DNA of 33,482 nucleotides from Lentisphaeria bacterium. Its GTDB lineage: Bacteria; Verrucomicrobiota; Lentisphaeria; Victivallales; Victivallaceae. Location: NCBI GenBank assembly GCA_017508285.1, contig JAFVZG010000102.1, forward strand, positions 1-33,482, read 5' to 3'. Each line of letters starts with the position of its first letter. Position 1 is the first letter of the stretch. The position numbers and the translations under genes are program-made. Of this stretch, positions 1-7,918 are shown in pieces. The notes below the pieces were generated by a model. That model was not told the origin of the DNA. It searched no databases and saw only the letters and a list, made by a program, of their open reading frames with translations.

Positions 1-1
1 G

Positions 2-1531
2 GGACAATTCGGCAGTTACCTTTTCGGTCAGACCGCCAATGCGGACTTCTCTGAACCGATGGTCAGAGCCTACCGGGAATTTCTCCGGGATAAATACGGA
101 GATAAAGAGGAATTCAAAACCATCATGCCGCCATCCAAAGCAGCAAGGCAGATCGCCCAAAAGGGGATGCTGCGCACTGCCGGATCGATCCGGTATTATT
201 CAGATTATTATGAATGTGCCGCAAAAATGAAAAATCAGGCATTGGCACACTTCTGCCGCCGCGCCAAAGAGGCTTGTCCGGATATGCTTTGCGGCAGTTT
301 CGGCGGTTCGGCAATGAGTGTCGGTTCTTCGGCATACTCGCTCAACCACTCCGGATGTGACCGCAAATATCTTTTGCAGGTGAAAGAACTTGATTTTCTC
401 TCCACCCCCAATATCTATTTTGCCCAGCGCAAGGGAGCGACCTTTTCCCAGAATCCGGTAAAATCGACCATACAGCACAAACGGTTCATCGCCGAATGCG
501 ATACCAGAAGTGAACTTGCCAACAATCCGTGGGCCCCGGCGAAAGGCTTTTCCGGAGATCAATTTTTGCAGGAAACGGCATTCAATCTGCTGACATCCGG
601 TTATCTCTGGCACTATGACTTCGGTCTGGATTGGTACAGCGTGCCGGAAGTAAGAGCGATAAGAAAAAAACTCTACACCCTTGATCCGGCACTCTTTGAC
701 ACCTCGATCCAGGCGGAAATAGCAGTCGTCGCCGATGGTGAGAGCGTGAATCTCACCTCCGGTTCGGTAGGCTTTTACCGGCAATTCGGTGAAACGCTGA
801 CCCGGGAGTTATCCCGCTGCGGAGCATTTGCCGACCATATCACCATGGAAGATGTGACCAAACTGCCGCCTTACAAACTGTATATATTCCGCGATGCCTT
901 CATCTACCGGCCGGAAGTGAGGAAATTTCTGGAAGAAAACAACGCTTCCGCCTTGTGGCTGGGCCCGGCAGGAATGATCGACGGGGATGATATCAGCGTG
1001 GAAAGTGCCGCAAAACAGACCTCTTTCAAGTTGAAAATCGCCGAAAATGTGGTCGCCCCCAATACCGTCACACTCCATGGGAAACACTTCCTCAATGCCG
1101 GGATCACCCTGCCCGCCACTCCCAGCGGCGTGGAAGATATCAATGCTTTGTGGTCACCGGTACTCTACGCAGAAGAGGAATCCGGCTGTGAGGTCGCCGG
1201 TCTGGTGGAATCTCTGGATCTGCCCGGCATGATCTCCCGCAAAAGCGGCAGCCGTTACGATGTCTGGAGTGCTTCGCCGCTGCTTTTTGCCGCCACCATC
1301 GGCAACCTTGCCAAAGCCGCCGGAGTAACGATGCAGATCGAAAAAGGTGATGCCGAAATTTACGGTGCCGGAAAAGTCTTCGCCATCCGCCTGAAAAACG
1401 ATGAACCGGTCACTTTGAGGTCTGCCGACGGTTTGCGCGACCTTATTTCCGGCAAAGAGTATCCGGCAGAAGATGGCAAAGTGGTCTTTTCAGCTCCGGC
1501 GGGCAAAGTCTTTCTCTTTCAGCAGCGGTAG
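2..1531 (+). CDS. GH42/COG1874-like glycoside hydrolase (beta-galactosidase-like), 5'-truncated
   Basis: The reading frame is open from base 2, so the N-terminus lies outside the window; an ATG at 59 is internal. About 509 residues remain. The start reads like the inner part of a GH42-type TIM barrel (SEPMVRAYREFLRDKYG). Next come a segment with AECDTRSEL and the motif GYLWHYDFGLDWY, typical of beta-galactosidase-like barrels. From about residue 240 a domain resembles the Rossmann-like trimerisation domain of GH42 enzymes (SGSVGFYRQFGETLTREL, then YIFRDAFIYRPEVRKFLEEN). The last 100 residues look like a beta-sandwich. Substrate cannot be told from sequence; cleavage of a plant or host glycan is inferred from the family. 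The gene runs 13 bases into the convergent epimerase gene. The family call is fairly secure; the exact GH family is not. Confidence 0.7.
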   Translation, partial: GQFGSYLFGQTANADFSEPMVRAYREFLRDKYGDKEEFKTIMPPSKAARQIAQKGMLRTAGSIRYYSDYYECAAKMKNQALAHFCRRAKEACPDMLCGSFGGSAMSVGSSAYSLNHSGCDRKYLLQVKELDFLSTPNIYFAQRKGATFSQNPVKSTIQHKRFIAECDTRSELANNPWAPAKGFSGDQFLQETAFNLLTSGYLWHYDFGLDWYSVPEVRAIRKKLYTLDPALFDTSIQAEIAVVADGESVNLTSGSVGFYRQFGETLTRELSRCGAFADHITMEDVTKLPPYKLYIFRDAFIYRPEVRKFLEENNASALWLGPAGMIDGDDISVESAAKQTSFKLKIAENVVAPNTVTLHGKHFLNAGITLPATPSGVEDINALWSPVLYAEEESGCEVAGLVESLDLPGMISRKSGSRYDVWSASPLLFAATIGNLAKAAGVTMQIEKGDAEIYGAGKVFAIRLKNDEPVTLRSADGLRDLISGKEYPAEDGKVVFSAPAGKVFLFQQR

Positions 1532-2430
1532 ATCCCGGCAGACAACCGGATCGCTTCATCAAGTGTGACCGTCTCTGAACTCAACTTCTCAAGCCGGGAA
1601 AGATTCACATCCGGCACATAAGGCTGCCCCTGGGCATCCGGTGCCGGAGTCTGCATGATCCTTACCCCGCAATCCGGGGCGATAAGTGCCGCCACCTTGC
1701 GGGCAAGAGCGGCGATGGATACCGCCTGATCGCTGCCGACATTGTACGCCTTGCCGCAACTGCCGGATCCCAGCAGATTGAAAAGCCACCTGACCAGATC
1801 ATCGGCATACAGATAAGAACGCAGCGGAGTGCCGTCGCCATTGACGGTGATCTCTTTCCCCGCCAGAGCATCGCGGATGAAATTGCCGATGGCGAAGTGG
1901 ATATTGCGGTCAAGATATTTGCCGGTAAAAGCAAAACAGCGGGCGGCGACGGCGGGTATTCCGGAAGCAAAGCAGAGAGATTCCGCCTCAAGTTTGGCTT
2001 TGCCGTAAACCGTCAACGGCTGACAGAGGGCACTTTCCGGCACCAAGGGAAGCTGCTGTCTGCCGTAAACTGCCCCGGAACTGATGAAAAGCAGTTTTTT
2101 CACTCTGCACTTCCGGGCGATTTCCAGTGAGTGACGCGTGCCGTCAATAATGATCGACCGCATCTCTTCATCCGGGATCGTCACCGAGGCAGGAGCAGCA
2201 CCGAGGATCATCGCATCAAAAGTGCCGGAAACGGCAAAATCCCGCACATCTCCAGAAATAAATGATACCTCCGAAAGAGCATTGAATTCCGGGAAATCAT
2301 GCAAAAATTTCTCCGGCTTTCTGGATAAAATGGTAAACTCATACCCGGTCAACTCTTTTCTTTTGACCATATCAAGTATGCTTTTGCCGAAAAATCCGGT
2401 TCCTCCGGTAAGAAGGATTTTTTCACTCAT
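1519..2430 (-). CDS. NAD-dependent epimerase/dehydratase (extended SDR), nucleotide-sugar type
   Basis: A 303-residue extended short-chain dehydrogenase. The N-terminal Rossmann motif is TGGTGFFG. The catalytic Ser lies in SSGAVYG and the Tyr/Lys pair in VYGKAK. RSYLYADDLVRWLF and AYNVGSDQAVSI are characteristic of sugar-nucleotide epimerases, dehydratases and 4-ketoreductases. A TTG one codon upstream (2433) also opens the frame, but the ATG at 2430 is preferred. The gene lies downstream of the CDP-sugar operon on the same strand, separated by 200 bp holding a promoter repeat and inverted repeats, so it may be cotranscribed or independent. By context it could be the 4-ketoreductase or epimerase finishing a CDP-deoxysugar; that is inference. 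Its 3' end overlaps the convergent glycosidase gene by 13 bp. Confidence 0.85.
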   Translation of the reverse strand: MSEKILLTGGTGFFGKSILDMVKRKELTGYEFTILSRKPEKFLHDFPEFNALSEVSFISGDVRDFAVSGTFDAMILGAAPASVTIPDEEMRSIIIDGTRHSLEIARKCRVKKLLFISSGAVYGRQQLPLVPESALCQPLTVYGKAKLEAESLCFASGIPAVAARCFAFTGKYLDRNIHFAIGNFIRDALAGKEITVNGDGTPLRSYLYADDLVRWLFNLLGSGSCGKAYNVGSDQAVSIAALARKVAALIAPDCGVRIMQTPAPDAQGQPYVPDVNLSRLEKLSSETVTLDEAIRLSAGIYRC

Positions 2431-2480
2431 CAAAAATTATTGTTCCATTTGTTGTGATAAAATCTAGCCGTCCGTCTTCG

Positions 2481-2523
2481 TTGCACTACGCCGTGACAAG
2501 TCGGTGGCACCCACCGGGTGCAA
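2481..2523. repeat. Nested inverted repeats beside the promoter repeat
   Basis: TTGCAC (2481-2486) pairs with GTGCAA (2518-2523). Inside are two mutually exclusive hairpins: CGGTGG/CCACCG with a 3-nt loop (2502-2516) and CACCC/GGGTG with a 3-nt loop (2508-2520). The right arm overlaps the first bases of the 120-bp promoter repeat. There is no T-tract, so it is not a standard terminator. It could be a degenerate dispersed element or an end of one. Confidence 0.5.
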
Positions 2524-2637
2524 TCAAATCGTTTCATATTTTTGACAGATCATAATGTAAGTGATATATTCTATGTGTCGCCATAAAATGTGTTCATTCG
2601 GTTTTGTATGTATGTTTCACAAAATTTGGGACATTAC
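2518..2637 (+). repeat. Promoter-bearing 120-bp direct repeat, copy A (orphan)
   Basis: This is an ungapped match to 33291-33410 with 5 mismatches in 120 bases (about 96%). It carries TTGACA at 2542-2547, a 17-bp spacer and TATATT at 2565-2570. The following leader, with TGTATGTATG and CAAAATTTGGGACA, is conserved too. No plus-strand gene follows. The last four bases run into the stop codon of the minus-strand glycosyltransferase gene, so any transcript would be antisense to the polysaccharide operon. Confidence 0.9.
2542..2570 (+). promoter_or_regulatory. Sigma70-like promoter in repeat copy A
   Basis: TTGACA-17 bp-TATATT, matching the consensus at 11 of 12 positions. It points rightward into the 3' end of the GT2 gene. 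It is identical at both boxes to the promoter in repeat copy B. Activity is inferred only from consensus match and conservation. Confidence 0.6.
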
Positions 2638-3572
2638 TCATCAAAATTGATCCGTTCCTCTTCGATGACCAGCGGCTTGTTTTTCACCTGCGTATAGATC
2701 GCTCCGATGTATTCGCCGAGGATGCCGATGAAAATAAGCTGAACCGCCGAGAAGAAAAACAATCCGATGACCAACGGAGCCATGCCGACTTGAAAGTTAT
2801 CCCAGTTGCAGAGTTTGTAGATAAAGTAGCCCAGAGCCACCAGCAGACTTAAAAAGGCGATGAAAAATCCGGAAAAGACCGCCAGGCGCAGAGGCAGTTT
2901 GGTGTGGTTGACAAAACCGGTCATCGCCATATCGTAGAGGGTGAAAAAGTTATTTTTGGTCTTGCCGTGTTTGCGTTTTTCCTGAATGAATGGTACTTCA
3001 CAACGCTTGAAACCGATCTCCGAAACCAAGCCCCGGAAATAGGGATAGGGGTCGTGATATTTTTTAAGCGCATCCATAAAACAGCGGTCATAAAGCCCGA
3101 ATCCGGTGAAACGCTCGATAAGATCATCTGAGGGAGAAAATTTTTTCAGCATCTTATAGTAGATCCCCCGCAAACACTCCATCAAAAGTGATGCTCTGGT
3201 TCCGGAGCGCACTCCGGCAATAACTTTACAGCCCTCTTCATATTTTTTCAGGAACTCTGTCAGCATCTCCGGAGGCTCCTGCAGATCGGAACAAAGGTAA
3301 AACACCAAATCACCGGAAGCATTGAGCAGGGCATTGAATGGTGAACGGATATGCCCGAAGTTATTGGCATTCAAAATGACCTTGAATTTCGGGTCCTTTG
3401 CCGCGATCTCCCGCAGGATCTCTCTGGTACCGTCAGTGGAAAGATTATCGGAAATGACAAATTCATAATCATATTCCGGATGACGGTCAAGTTCAAGTTT
3501 GCATCTTTCATAGAAGGGCAGAATGTTTTCCGCCTCATTCCAGCAGCTGCTGGCGATACTGATTTTTTTCAC
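2634..3572 (-). CDS. GT2 glycosyltransferase, ArnC/GtrB/DPM1-like, membrane-anchored
   Basis: A 312-residue family 2 glycosyltransferase, probably transferring a sugar from a nucleotide donor to polyprenyl phosphate at the inner membrane. The GT-A fold is visible in SCWNEAENILPFYERC, ISDNLSTDGTREIL and the DxD-like motif CSDLQEPPEML. Two hydrophobic segments fill about residues 225-250 and 260-290 (LAVFSGFFIAFLSLLVALGY; LVIGLFFFSAVQLIFIGILG). They are followed by GEYIGAIYTQVKNKP, the usual C-terminal layout of the ArnC/GtrB group. The start is a GTG preceded by a GA-rich SD-like stretch. It is the last gene of the rfbF operon, 9 nt after the aldolase gene, which suggests it handles the sugar made there. 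Its stop codon overlaps repeat copy A. Confidence 0.88.
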   Translation of the reverse strand: MKKISIASSCWNEAENILPFYERCKLELDRHPEYDYEFVISDNLSTDGTREILREIAAKDPKFKVILNANNFGHIRSPFNALLNASGDLVFYLCSDLQEPPEMLTEFLKKYEEGCKVIAGVRSGTRASLLMECLRGIYYKMLKKFSPSDDLIERFTGFGLYDRCFMDALKKYHDPYPYFRGLVSEIGFKRCEVPFIQEKRKHGKTKNNFFTLYDMAMTGFVNHTKLPLRLAVFSGFFIAFLSLLVALGYFIYKLCNWDNFQVGMAPLVIGLFFFSAVQLIFIGILGEYIGAIYTQVKNKPLVIEEERINFDE

Positions 3573-3581
3573 CCTGCCACC

Positions 3582-4364
3582 TCATCCATTCAATCTCTTT
3601 TCCAGCATGGCGATCCGGTTTTCATCCTCCGCTTTGATACCGGAGTAGTAACGGCGTTTACTTTTCAGCCAGCACAACTCAAATTCCAGAGCCTTGCGGA
3701 AGATTTTTTCACCATACTCAACCGCCTCTGCATGAAACACCACCTTGCGGGTCTCAAATTTATCGATCAACTTTTCCTGATTGAGTCTTTTGATAAAATC
3801 AATACTGTTGACCGATATCGCCCCGCCAAGACCGCAAGCCAGATTTTTCTCTCTTGCCATCCGGAATGTATCGGCACAAATATTGAAAAACTCCTCGCTG
3901 TCTACCGCACTTCTATCCAGCCCCAGAGATCCGGCGAGGTCAACTCTGCCAACCGTCACCCCTTGAATATTTTTCAGACCGGGCAAATCCAGCATACCGG
4001 AAAAATTGCGGTAACTGGTAATAGTTTCCATATTGAAAAAGAAATCGATATCCCCGGCGTTATCAGGAGCGATCATCGTTTCTATCATTGATATATATTT
4101 CTGTAAAGCGAAAGGAGTTTCCACCATGGGAGCAATGATCGAAGCAACGCCTATTGCCAGACAATTATAGACATCGGTCACTGATTCAACACCGCCGATC
4201 TTCATGATCACCGGCAGATCCAGGCCGCTCAAAATATCTTTCAGGCGCATCAATTCAACCATGCGGGTCCCCTCAGCTTCAAATTCAGCCTTTATCTGGA
4301 AACAACCGCATTCATCCCGAAGTTCTTTCAGGATATCGATCATGTTTTTTTCAAGTAAATTCAT
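3582..4364 (-). CDS. HpcH/HpaI (CitE-like) aldolase family protein
   Basis: A 260-residue TIM-barrel protein of the HpcH/HpaI aldolase and citrate-lyase-beta superfamily, whose members make or break C-C bonds using pyruvate or acyl-CoA enolates with a divalent metal. Visible motifs: PVIMKIGGVESVTDVY, the family's APMVET, a likely metal-binding Glu in FNMETI, and GRVDLAGSLG with the second metal-binding Asp. A strong SD (GAGGAG) sits 5 nt before the ATG. It lies 19 nt after the cyclase gene in the CDP-sugar operon. That context makes a role in extending or trimming a sugar carbon skeleton more likely than aromatic catabolism or citrate cleavage; this is inference. I do not know a characterised orthologue. 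Confidence 0.8.
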   Translation of the reverse strand: MNLLEKNMIDILKELRDECGCFQIKAEFEAEGTRMVELMRLKDILSGLDLPVIMKIGGVESVTDVYNCLAIGVASIIAPMVETPFALQKYISMIETMIAPDNAGDIDFFFNMETITSYRNFSGMLDLPGLKNIQGVTVGRVDLAGSLGLDRSAVDSEEFFNICADTFRMAREKNLACGLGGAISVNSIDFIKRLNQEKLIDKFETRKVVFHAEAVEYGEKIFRKALEFELCWLKSKRRYYSGIKAEDENRIAMLEKRLNG

Positions 4365-4383
4365 CTGAGCTCCTCTGCAAAGA

Positions 4384-5466
4384 TTACGGGAACAACACCT
4401 TTTTCAAGATATCAAGGGCGATATAAAACTCCTCAAAAGTCAGGTCGGCGATTTTCTCCAGCCCGCCGTCACACGGGATGACCACCGGCAGACCGCTGCC
4501 GGTGCGTTTCTTATCATTTTTCAATGATTCCAGAAGTTTTTCTCCGTTATAATCAATGACCCGCTGCTCCTGAAAAATAAAGGGAAGACAGATTTCCTCC
4601 CGTATCATATCGTTGAATTCCTGAGATATCCTGCCGCGCATGACCGCTACGATATTGGCAAAAATAATGCCGATATTCACAGCGATACCATGAGGAACAA
4701 AATATCCGGATGCCGCCTCAAGAGCATGACCGAAACAGTGACCGTAATTGAGCAGATTCCGTCTGCCCATATCAAATTCATCATCCTCCATAAACGCACA
4801 CTTTATCCGCAGACAATCAGCGACAGCCCCGGCAAGATCACCGTCACTGCCGACAATATCTTTCATCCTGCCCGGCACATGGGAAACTGACCCTTTTTCA
4901 AATCCATCCATCAGCAGAAATTTGACAATTTCACCGTAGCCACTGTAACGGTCAAGTTCTTTCAAAGTTTTCTGAAATCCCGGATAAATGAAAAGCCGGT
5001 GCGGCGGATAAAAAGTACCCAGCAGATTTTTACGGCTGCCGAAATTCAACGATGTCTTGCCGCCGATACAACTGTCAACCTGCGCAAGCAGCGTTGTCGG
5101 CACAAAATACCACTTCACACCGCGATACAATGTCGATGCGGCAAAACCGCTGACATCCTGCGTTATCCCGCCGCCGACAGAGATAAAATTCAAATTCCGT
5201 TTGGCAGCAAAAGAGCCGACCAGCCACGAATAGATACCGGAGAGATACTCCAGATTTTTATTCGCTTCAAGAGCATCAAACAAAAAAATCGCCCGTCCCT
5301 TGAAAAAACGGTCAAACAGTTCACGGTAAAGATCATAAACATTGCGGTCAACCAGCAATGCCGCATCCGGCAGAGAGCTCAAATATTCAAAAAATCCGGT
5401 ATCGCTGCAAATATCCGCCTGATAATTGCGGATGGATGAACGGATCGGGATACTAAGATCACTCAT
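4384..5466 (-). CDS. 3-dehydroquinate-synthase-like sugar phosphate cyclase
   Basis: A 360-residue member of the DHQS/sugar phosphate cyclase family, which uses NAD and a metal to oxidise, eliminate phosphate and close a carbocycle. Family motifs are intact: SVGGGITQDVSGFAAS (NAD loop), RGVKWYFVPTTLLAQVDSCI, GGKTSLNFGSRKNLLGTFY, the metal Glu in GYGEIVKF (about residue 179) and metal His residues in NYGHCFGHALEA and PHGIAVN. A basic KNDKKR segment is also present. An SD (GGAGG) precedes the ATG, which overlaps the SDR stop (ATGA). It sits inside a CDP-sugar operon with no shikimate genes, so it is probably a specialised cyclase rather than the AroB of aromatic synthesis. A housekeeping AroB elsewhere would confirm this. 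Confidence 0.85.
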   Translation of the reverse strand: MSDLSIPIRSSIRNYQADICSDTGFFEYLSSLPDAALLVDRNVYDLYRELFDRFFKGRAIFLFDALEANKNLEYLSGIYSWLVGSFAAKRNLNFISVGGGITQDVSGFAASTLYRGVKWYFVPTTLLAQVDSCIGGKTSLNFGSRKNLLGTFYPPHRLFIYPGFQKTLKELDRYSGYGEIVKFLLMDGFEKGSVSHVPGRMKDIVGSDGDLAGAVADCLRIKCAFMEDDEFDMGRRNLLNYGHCFGHALEAASGYFVPHGIAVNIGIIFANIVAVMRGRISQEFNDMIREEICLPFIFQEQRVIDYNGEKLLESLKNDKKRTGSGLPVVIPCDGGLEKIADLTFEEFYIALDILKKVLFP

Positions 5467-6125
5467 GCTAAAAATCCTCCGTCAGCCACGATCGTCTGCC
5501 CGGTAATATAACTGTTATCCGGAGAAATCAGAAATGCGGCAATTTTGGCGATCTCGTGAACTTCCGCCATCCGCCGCAGCGGGATCTGACGGCAGATATC
5601 CGCCATCTCATCTGCCGGAACATTCTGCCGGGTCATATCGGTAAGAACATATCCCGGAGCGATCGCATTGACCAGAATATTATCCGGACCCAACTCCCGG
5701 GCAAGAGCCGCTGTCACGCCCCGGATGCCGAATTTCCCGATGGAGTACATCGTGCGCAGCTCTTTGGAACGCATCCCCCATATCGAACTGAAAGAGAGTA
5801 TCCTGCCGCCATGCAGTTTTTTCATTCCTCCTGCGACCGCCTGGATCAACTTCAACGGAGAGATCAAATTGATATTCAGCATCGACTGCAGAGAATCATC
5901 ATCTATATCCTCAAGCGACTTGAGAATATTCAATCCGGCAGTATTCACGAGCGCATTCACCGGTTCAAGAGTGGAAACGAATTTTTCAACCGATACCATA
6001 TCGTCAAGATCCAACTCGCTTCTGCCGGGAGCAATGATTTCCCAGCCGTCGCGCCCGGACAACTCCTCCACTATCGCTCTGCCGATGCCGCGGCTGCCGC
6101 CGGTGACCAAAACCCGGTAACTCAT
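5463..6125 (-). CDS. Short-chain dehydrogenase/reductase (FabG-like)
   Basis: A 220-residue classical SDR. The cofactor motif TGGSRGIGRAI is at the N-terminus and LVNTAGLN carries the structural Asn. Catalytic Ser is in SFSSIWG and the Tyr/Lys pair in YSIGK. The tail APGYVLTDMT...ITGQTIVADGG is typical of FabG-like reductases. A perfect AGGAGG lies 10 nt before the ATG. The start overlaps the stop of the ThDP-enzyme gene (TAATG), so translation is probably coupled. In this operon the likely role is reduction of a keto group on a nucleotide sugar, for instance after two-carbon addition, as YerF does for yersiniose. It is not clearly a YerF homologue; the substrate is inferred from context only. 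Confidence 0.85.
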   Translation of the reverse strand: MSYRVLVTGGSRGIGRAIVEELSGRDGWEIIAPGRSELDLDDMVSVEKFVSTLEPVNALVNTAGLNILKSLEDIDDDSLQSMLNINLISPLKLIQAVAGGMKKLHGGRILSFSSIWGMRSKELRTMYSIGKFGIRGVTAALARELGPDNILVNAIAPGYVLTDMTRQNVPADEMADICRQIPLRRMAEVHEIAKIAAFLISPDNSYITGQTIVADGGFLA

Positions 6126-7918
6126 TATTCTGCATCCTCCTGTATCATGTGGGAAGATTTTTCCTCCTCAGAGAGAAATGGATACATATCTTCAAGCACT
6201 GCCGACACCATTTGCCCGTCGGGAAGCCGCCGGGATGACAATTTCGGTGTAAAATTCAAAAATCCCGGCATCCTGACCACGCAGAATACTACGCCGGGAG
6301 CATCCAGAACCGCCTGCACTTTACTCCGTAATTCCAGCTGATCATTGATCTCAAAAACCCGGCAGCCGAAAGCTTCTGCCAAACGCCCGAAATCAGGAAA
6401 ACTCACACCGCTTGAGGCATGGCAGCCAATGAATTCTTCACTGAAAAAATTCTTTTGAGTCTGTTTTATTGAACCGTATCCGTCATTATCCAGCAGAAAA
6501 ATCTTCACCGGCAATTGATGATGGATGATCGTCTGCAATTCCTGCATATTCATCATAAAGCTGCCGTCGCCGGCAAGGCAGACGGTTTTCCTGCCGCTGC
6601 CTATAGCACACCCCAGCGCAGCCGGGATATCATACCCCATGGAAGCACAGCCGGAATTCCAGAAAATACGCTGTCCGCATTTGACATCTCCGCTTTGAAA
6701 GAGAGCAACACAAGCAGTACCGTTACCGGCGACTATGTCGGTATCGGATGTTGTCATCCGGGTCAATTCCCGCATAAAAAAGTATGGATTGACCTTATCC
6801 TGCCATGCTTCCTGCTCCGGGGTGACTGTCGGCAATAACCGGCGGCGGTCGGCACACCAATTACGCCATGATGAATAATCGGGCAACTGCACAGATTGAA
6901 TGGCGTGCCCAAAGGCATCGATGAATTTTCCGGCATCAGCACAGATCGCCAGATCCGGCACAAAGGTCTTTTTCTTCAATTCTGCGGCATCGATGTCCAC
7001 TGCTGTTTTAACTGCTCCGGAAGCAAAACATTCCCAATTATAACTCACTTGCCGGATGTTATTGCGCGAACCGATGGAAATGACCAGATCCGCATTCTGC
7101 AATGCGAAGTTCCCGGCACGCTGACCGATGGAACCGATCCTGCCGGCAAAAAGCGGCTCTCCGCTGTCAAGCAATTCCATTGCCCCGAAAGTTGTCACCG
7201 CCGGGATATTCAGTTTCTTCAGCAAACGCCGGAAACTTTCTTCCGCATGAGCAAGGATGATCCCGTGACCGGCAATTATCAACGGACGGCGGGAGTTCTC
7301 CAGAAGTTCCAGAAGTCTGCCGATCTCACTGCTTTCCGGAGCCGGAGAAATATAAGGCTGATGATCAAACGCCGGCAAAGCCGCTTCTTCGATCAAAGCC
7401 CCCTGCACATTCAGCGGGATATCCAGCCACACCGGGCCCGGTCTGCCGGATAACGCATAATGGAATGCTTTTTCCAGTTCGACCCGTATTTGTGACGGGT
7501 CAGCAACCATTGCGGCATATTTGGTCACCGGCTTGACCATGTCAATGATATTGATCTCCTGATCCCCCAACTGCCGCAACCCCAATTCCGGACAGCTGGC
7601 GATCGTGGTTTCAAATTTCACCTGCCCGGAAATATATATCACCGGTATGGAATCCAGCCATTGACCGATGACCCCGGTAAGAGCATTTGTCCCCCCGGGA
7701 CCGGAAGTAACACTTACTGCGGCGACCGGATTACCGGCACGAACATATCCCTCGGCGGCAATGGCACACCCCTGTTCGTGGTGACAGCAAACCGGAGTTA
7801 TCCGTTTTTCACAGCGCAAACCGTCATTGAGAAACATCGCTCCACCGCCGGTAACCAGAAATGTATGCCTGACACCGCGGTCAGCCAGAAACTTGAAAAT
7901 ATAATCAGCAACTCTCAT
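6125..7918 (-). CDS. ThDP-dependent acetolactate-synthase-like enzyme, probable C2 transferase to a CDP-sugar (YerE-like role)
   Basis: A 597-residue protein with all three domains of the acetolactate synthase/pyruvate oxidase family. The N-terminal PYR domain has the ThDP-activating Glu in CCHHEQG (residue 48) and SGPGGTNALTG. The middle domain has RRPLIIAGHG. The C-terminal PP domain has GDGSFMMNMQELQT (from about residue 447) ending in LLDND, the Mg/ThDP motif. The ATG at 7918 overlaps the rfbH stop (ATGA); an in-frame TTG at 7927 is less likely. Known for YerE: it moves an acetyl-derived unit from pyruvate onto CDP-4-keto-3,6-dideoxyglucose, the product of RfbH, whose gene is directly upstream here. 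That fit supports a branched-chain sugar pathway over valine/isoleucine synthesis. No small regulatory IlvN subunit lies nearby. Confidence 0.82.
   Translation of the reverse strand: MRVADYIFKFLADRGVRHTFLVTGGGAMFLNDGLRCEKRITPVCCHHEQGCAIAAEGYVRAGNPVAAVSVTSGPGGTNALTGVIGQWLDSIPVIYISGQVKFETTIASCPELGLRQLGDQEINIIDMVKPVTKYAAMVADPSQIRVELEKAFHYALSGRPGPVWLDIPLNVQGALIEEAALPAFDHQPYISPAPESSEIGRLLELLENSRRPLIIAGHGIILAHAEESFRRLLKKLNIPAVTTFGAMELLDSGEPLFAGRIGSIGQRAGNFALQNADLVISIGSRNNIRQVSYNWECFASGAVKTAVDIDAAELKKKTFVPDLAICADAGKFIDAFGHAIQSVQLPDYSSWRNWCADRRRLLPTVTPEQEAWQDKVNPYFFMRELTRMTTSDTDIVAGNGTACVALFQSGDVKCGQRIFWNSGCASMGYDIPAALGCAIGSGRKTVCLAGDGSFMMNMQELQTIIHHQLPVKIFLLDNDGYGSIKQTQKNFFSEEFIGCHASSGVSFPDFGRLAEAFGCRVFEINDQLELRSKVQAVLDAPGVVFCVVRMPGFLNFTPKLSSRRLPDGQMVSAVLEDMYPFLSEEEKSSHMIQEDAE

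Noticed and set aside
2518-2637. The 120-bp repeat as ends of a composite transposon
   Set aside because: No transposase, terminal inverted repeats or target duplication is seen, and the 30.8 kb between copies is mostly housekeeping genes.
6125-7918. The ThDP enzyme as a biosynthetic IlvB/IlvI
   Set aside because: No IlvN/IlvH regulatory subunit, IlvC or IlvD is adjacent, and it is embedded between rfbH and sugar-modifying genes; kept only as a minor alternative.
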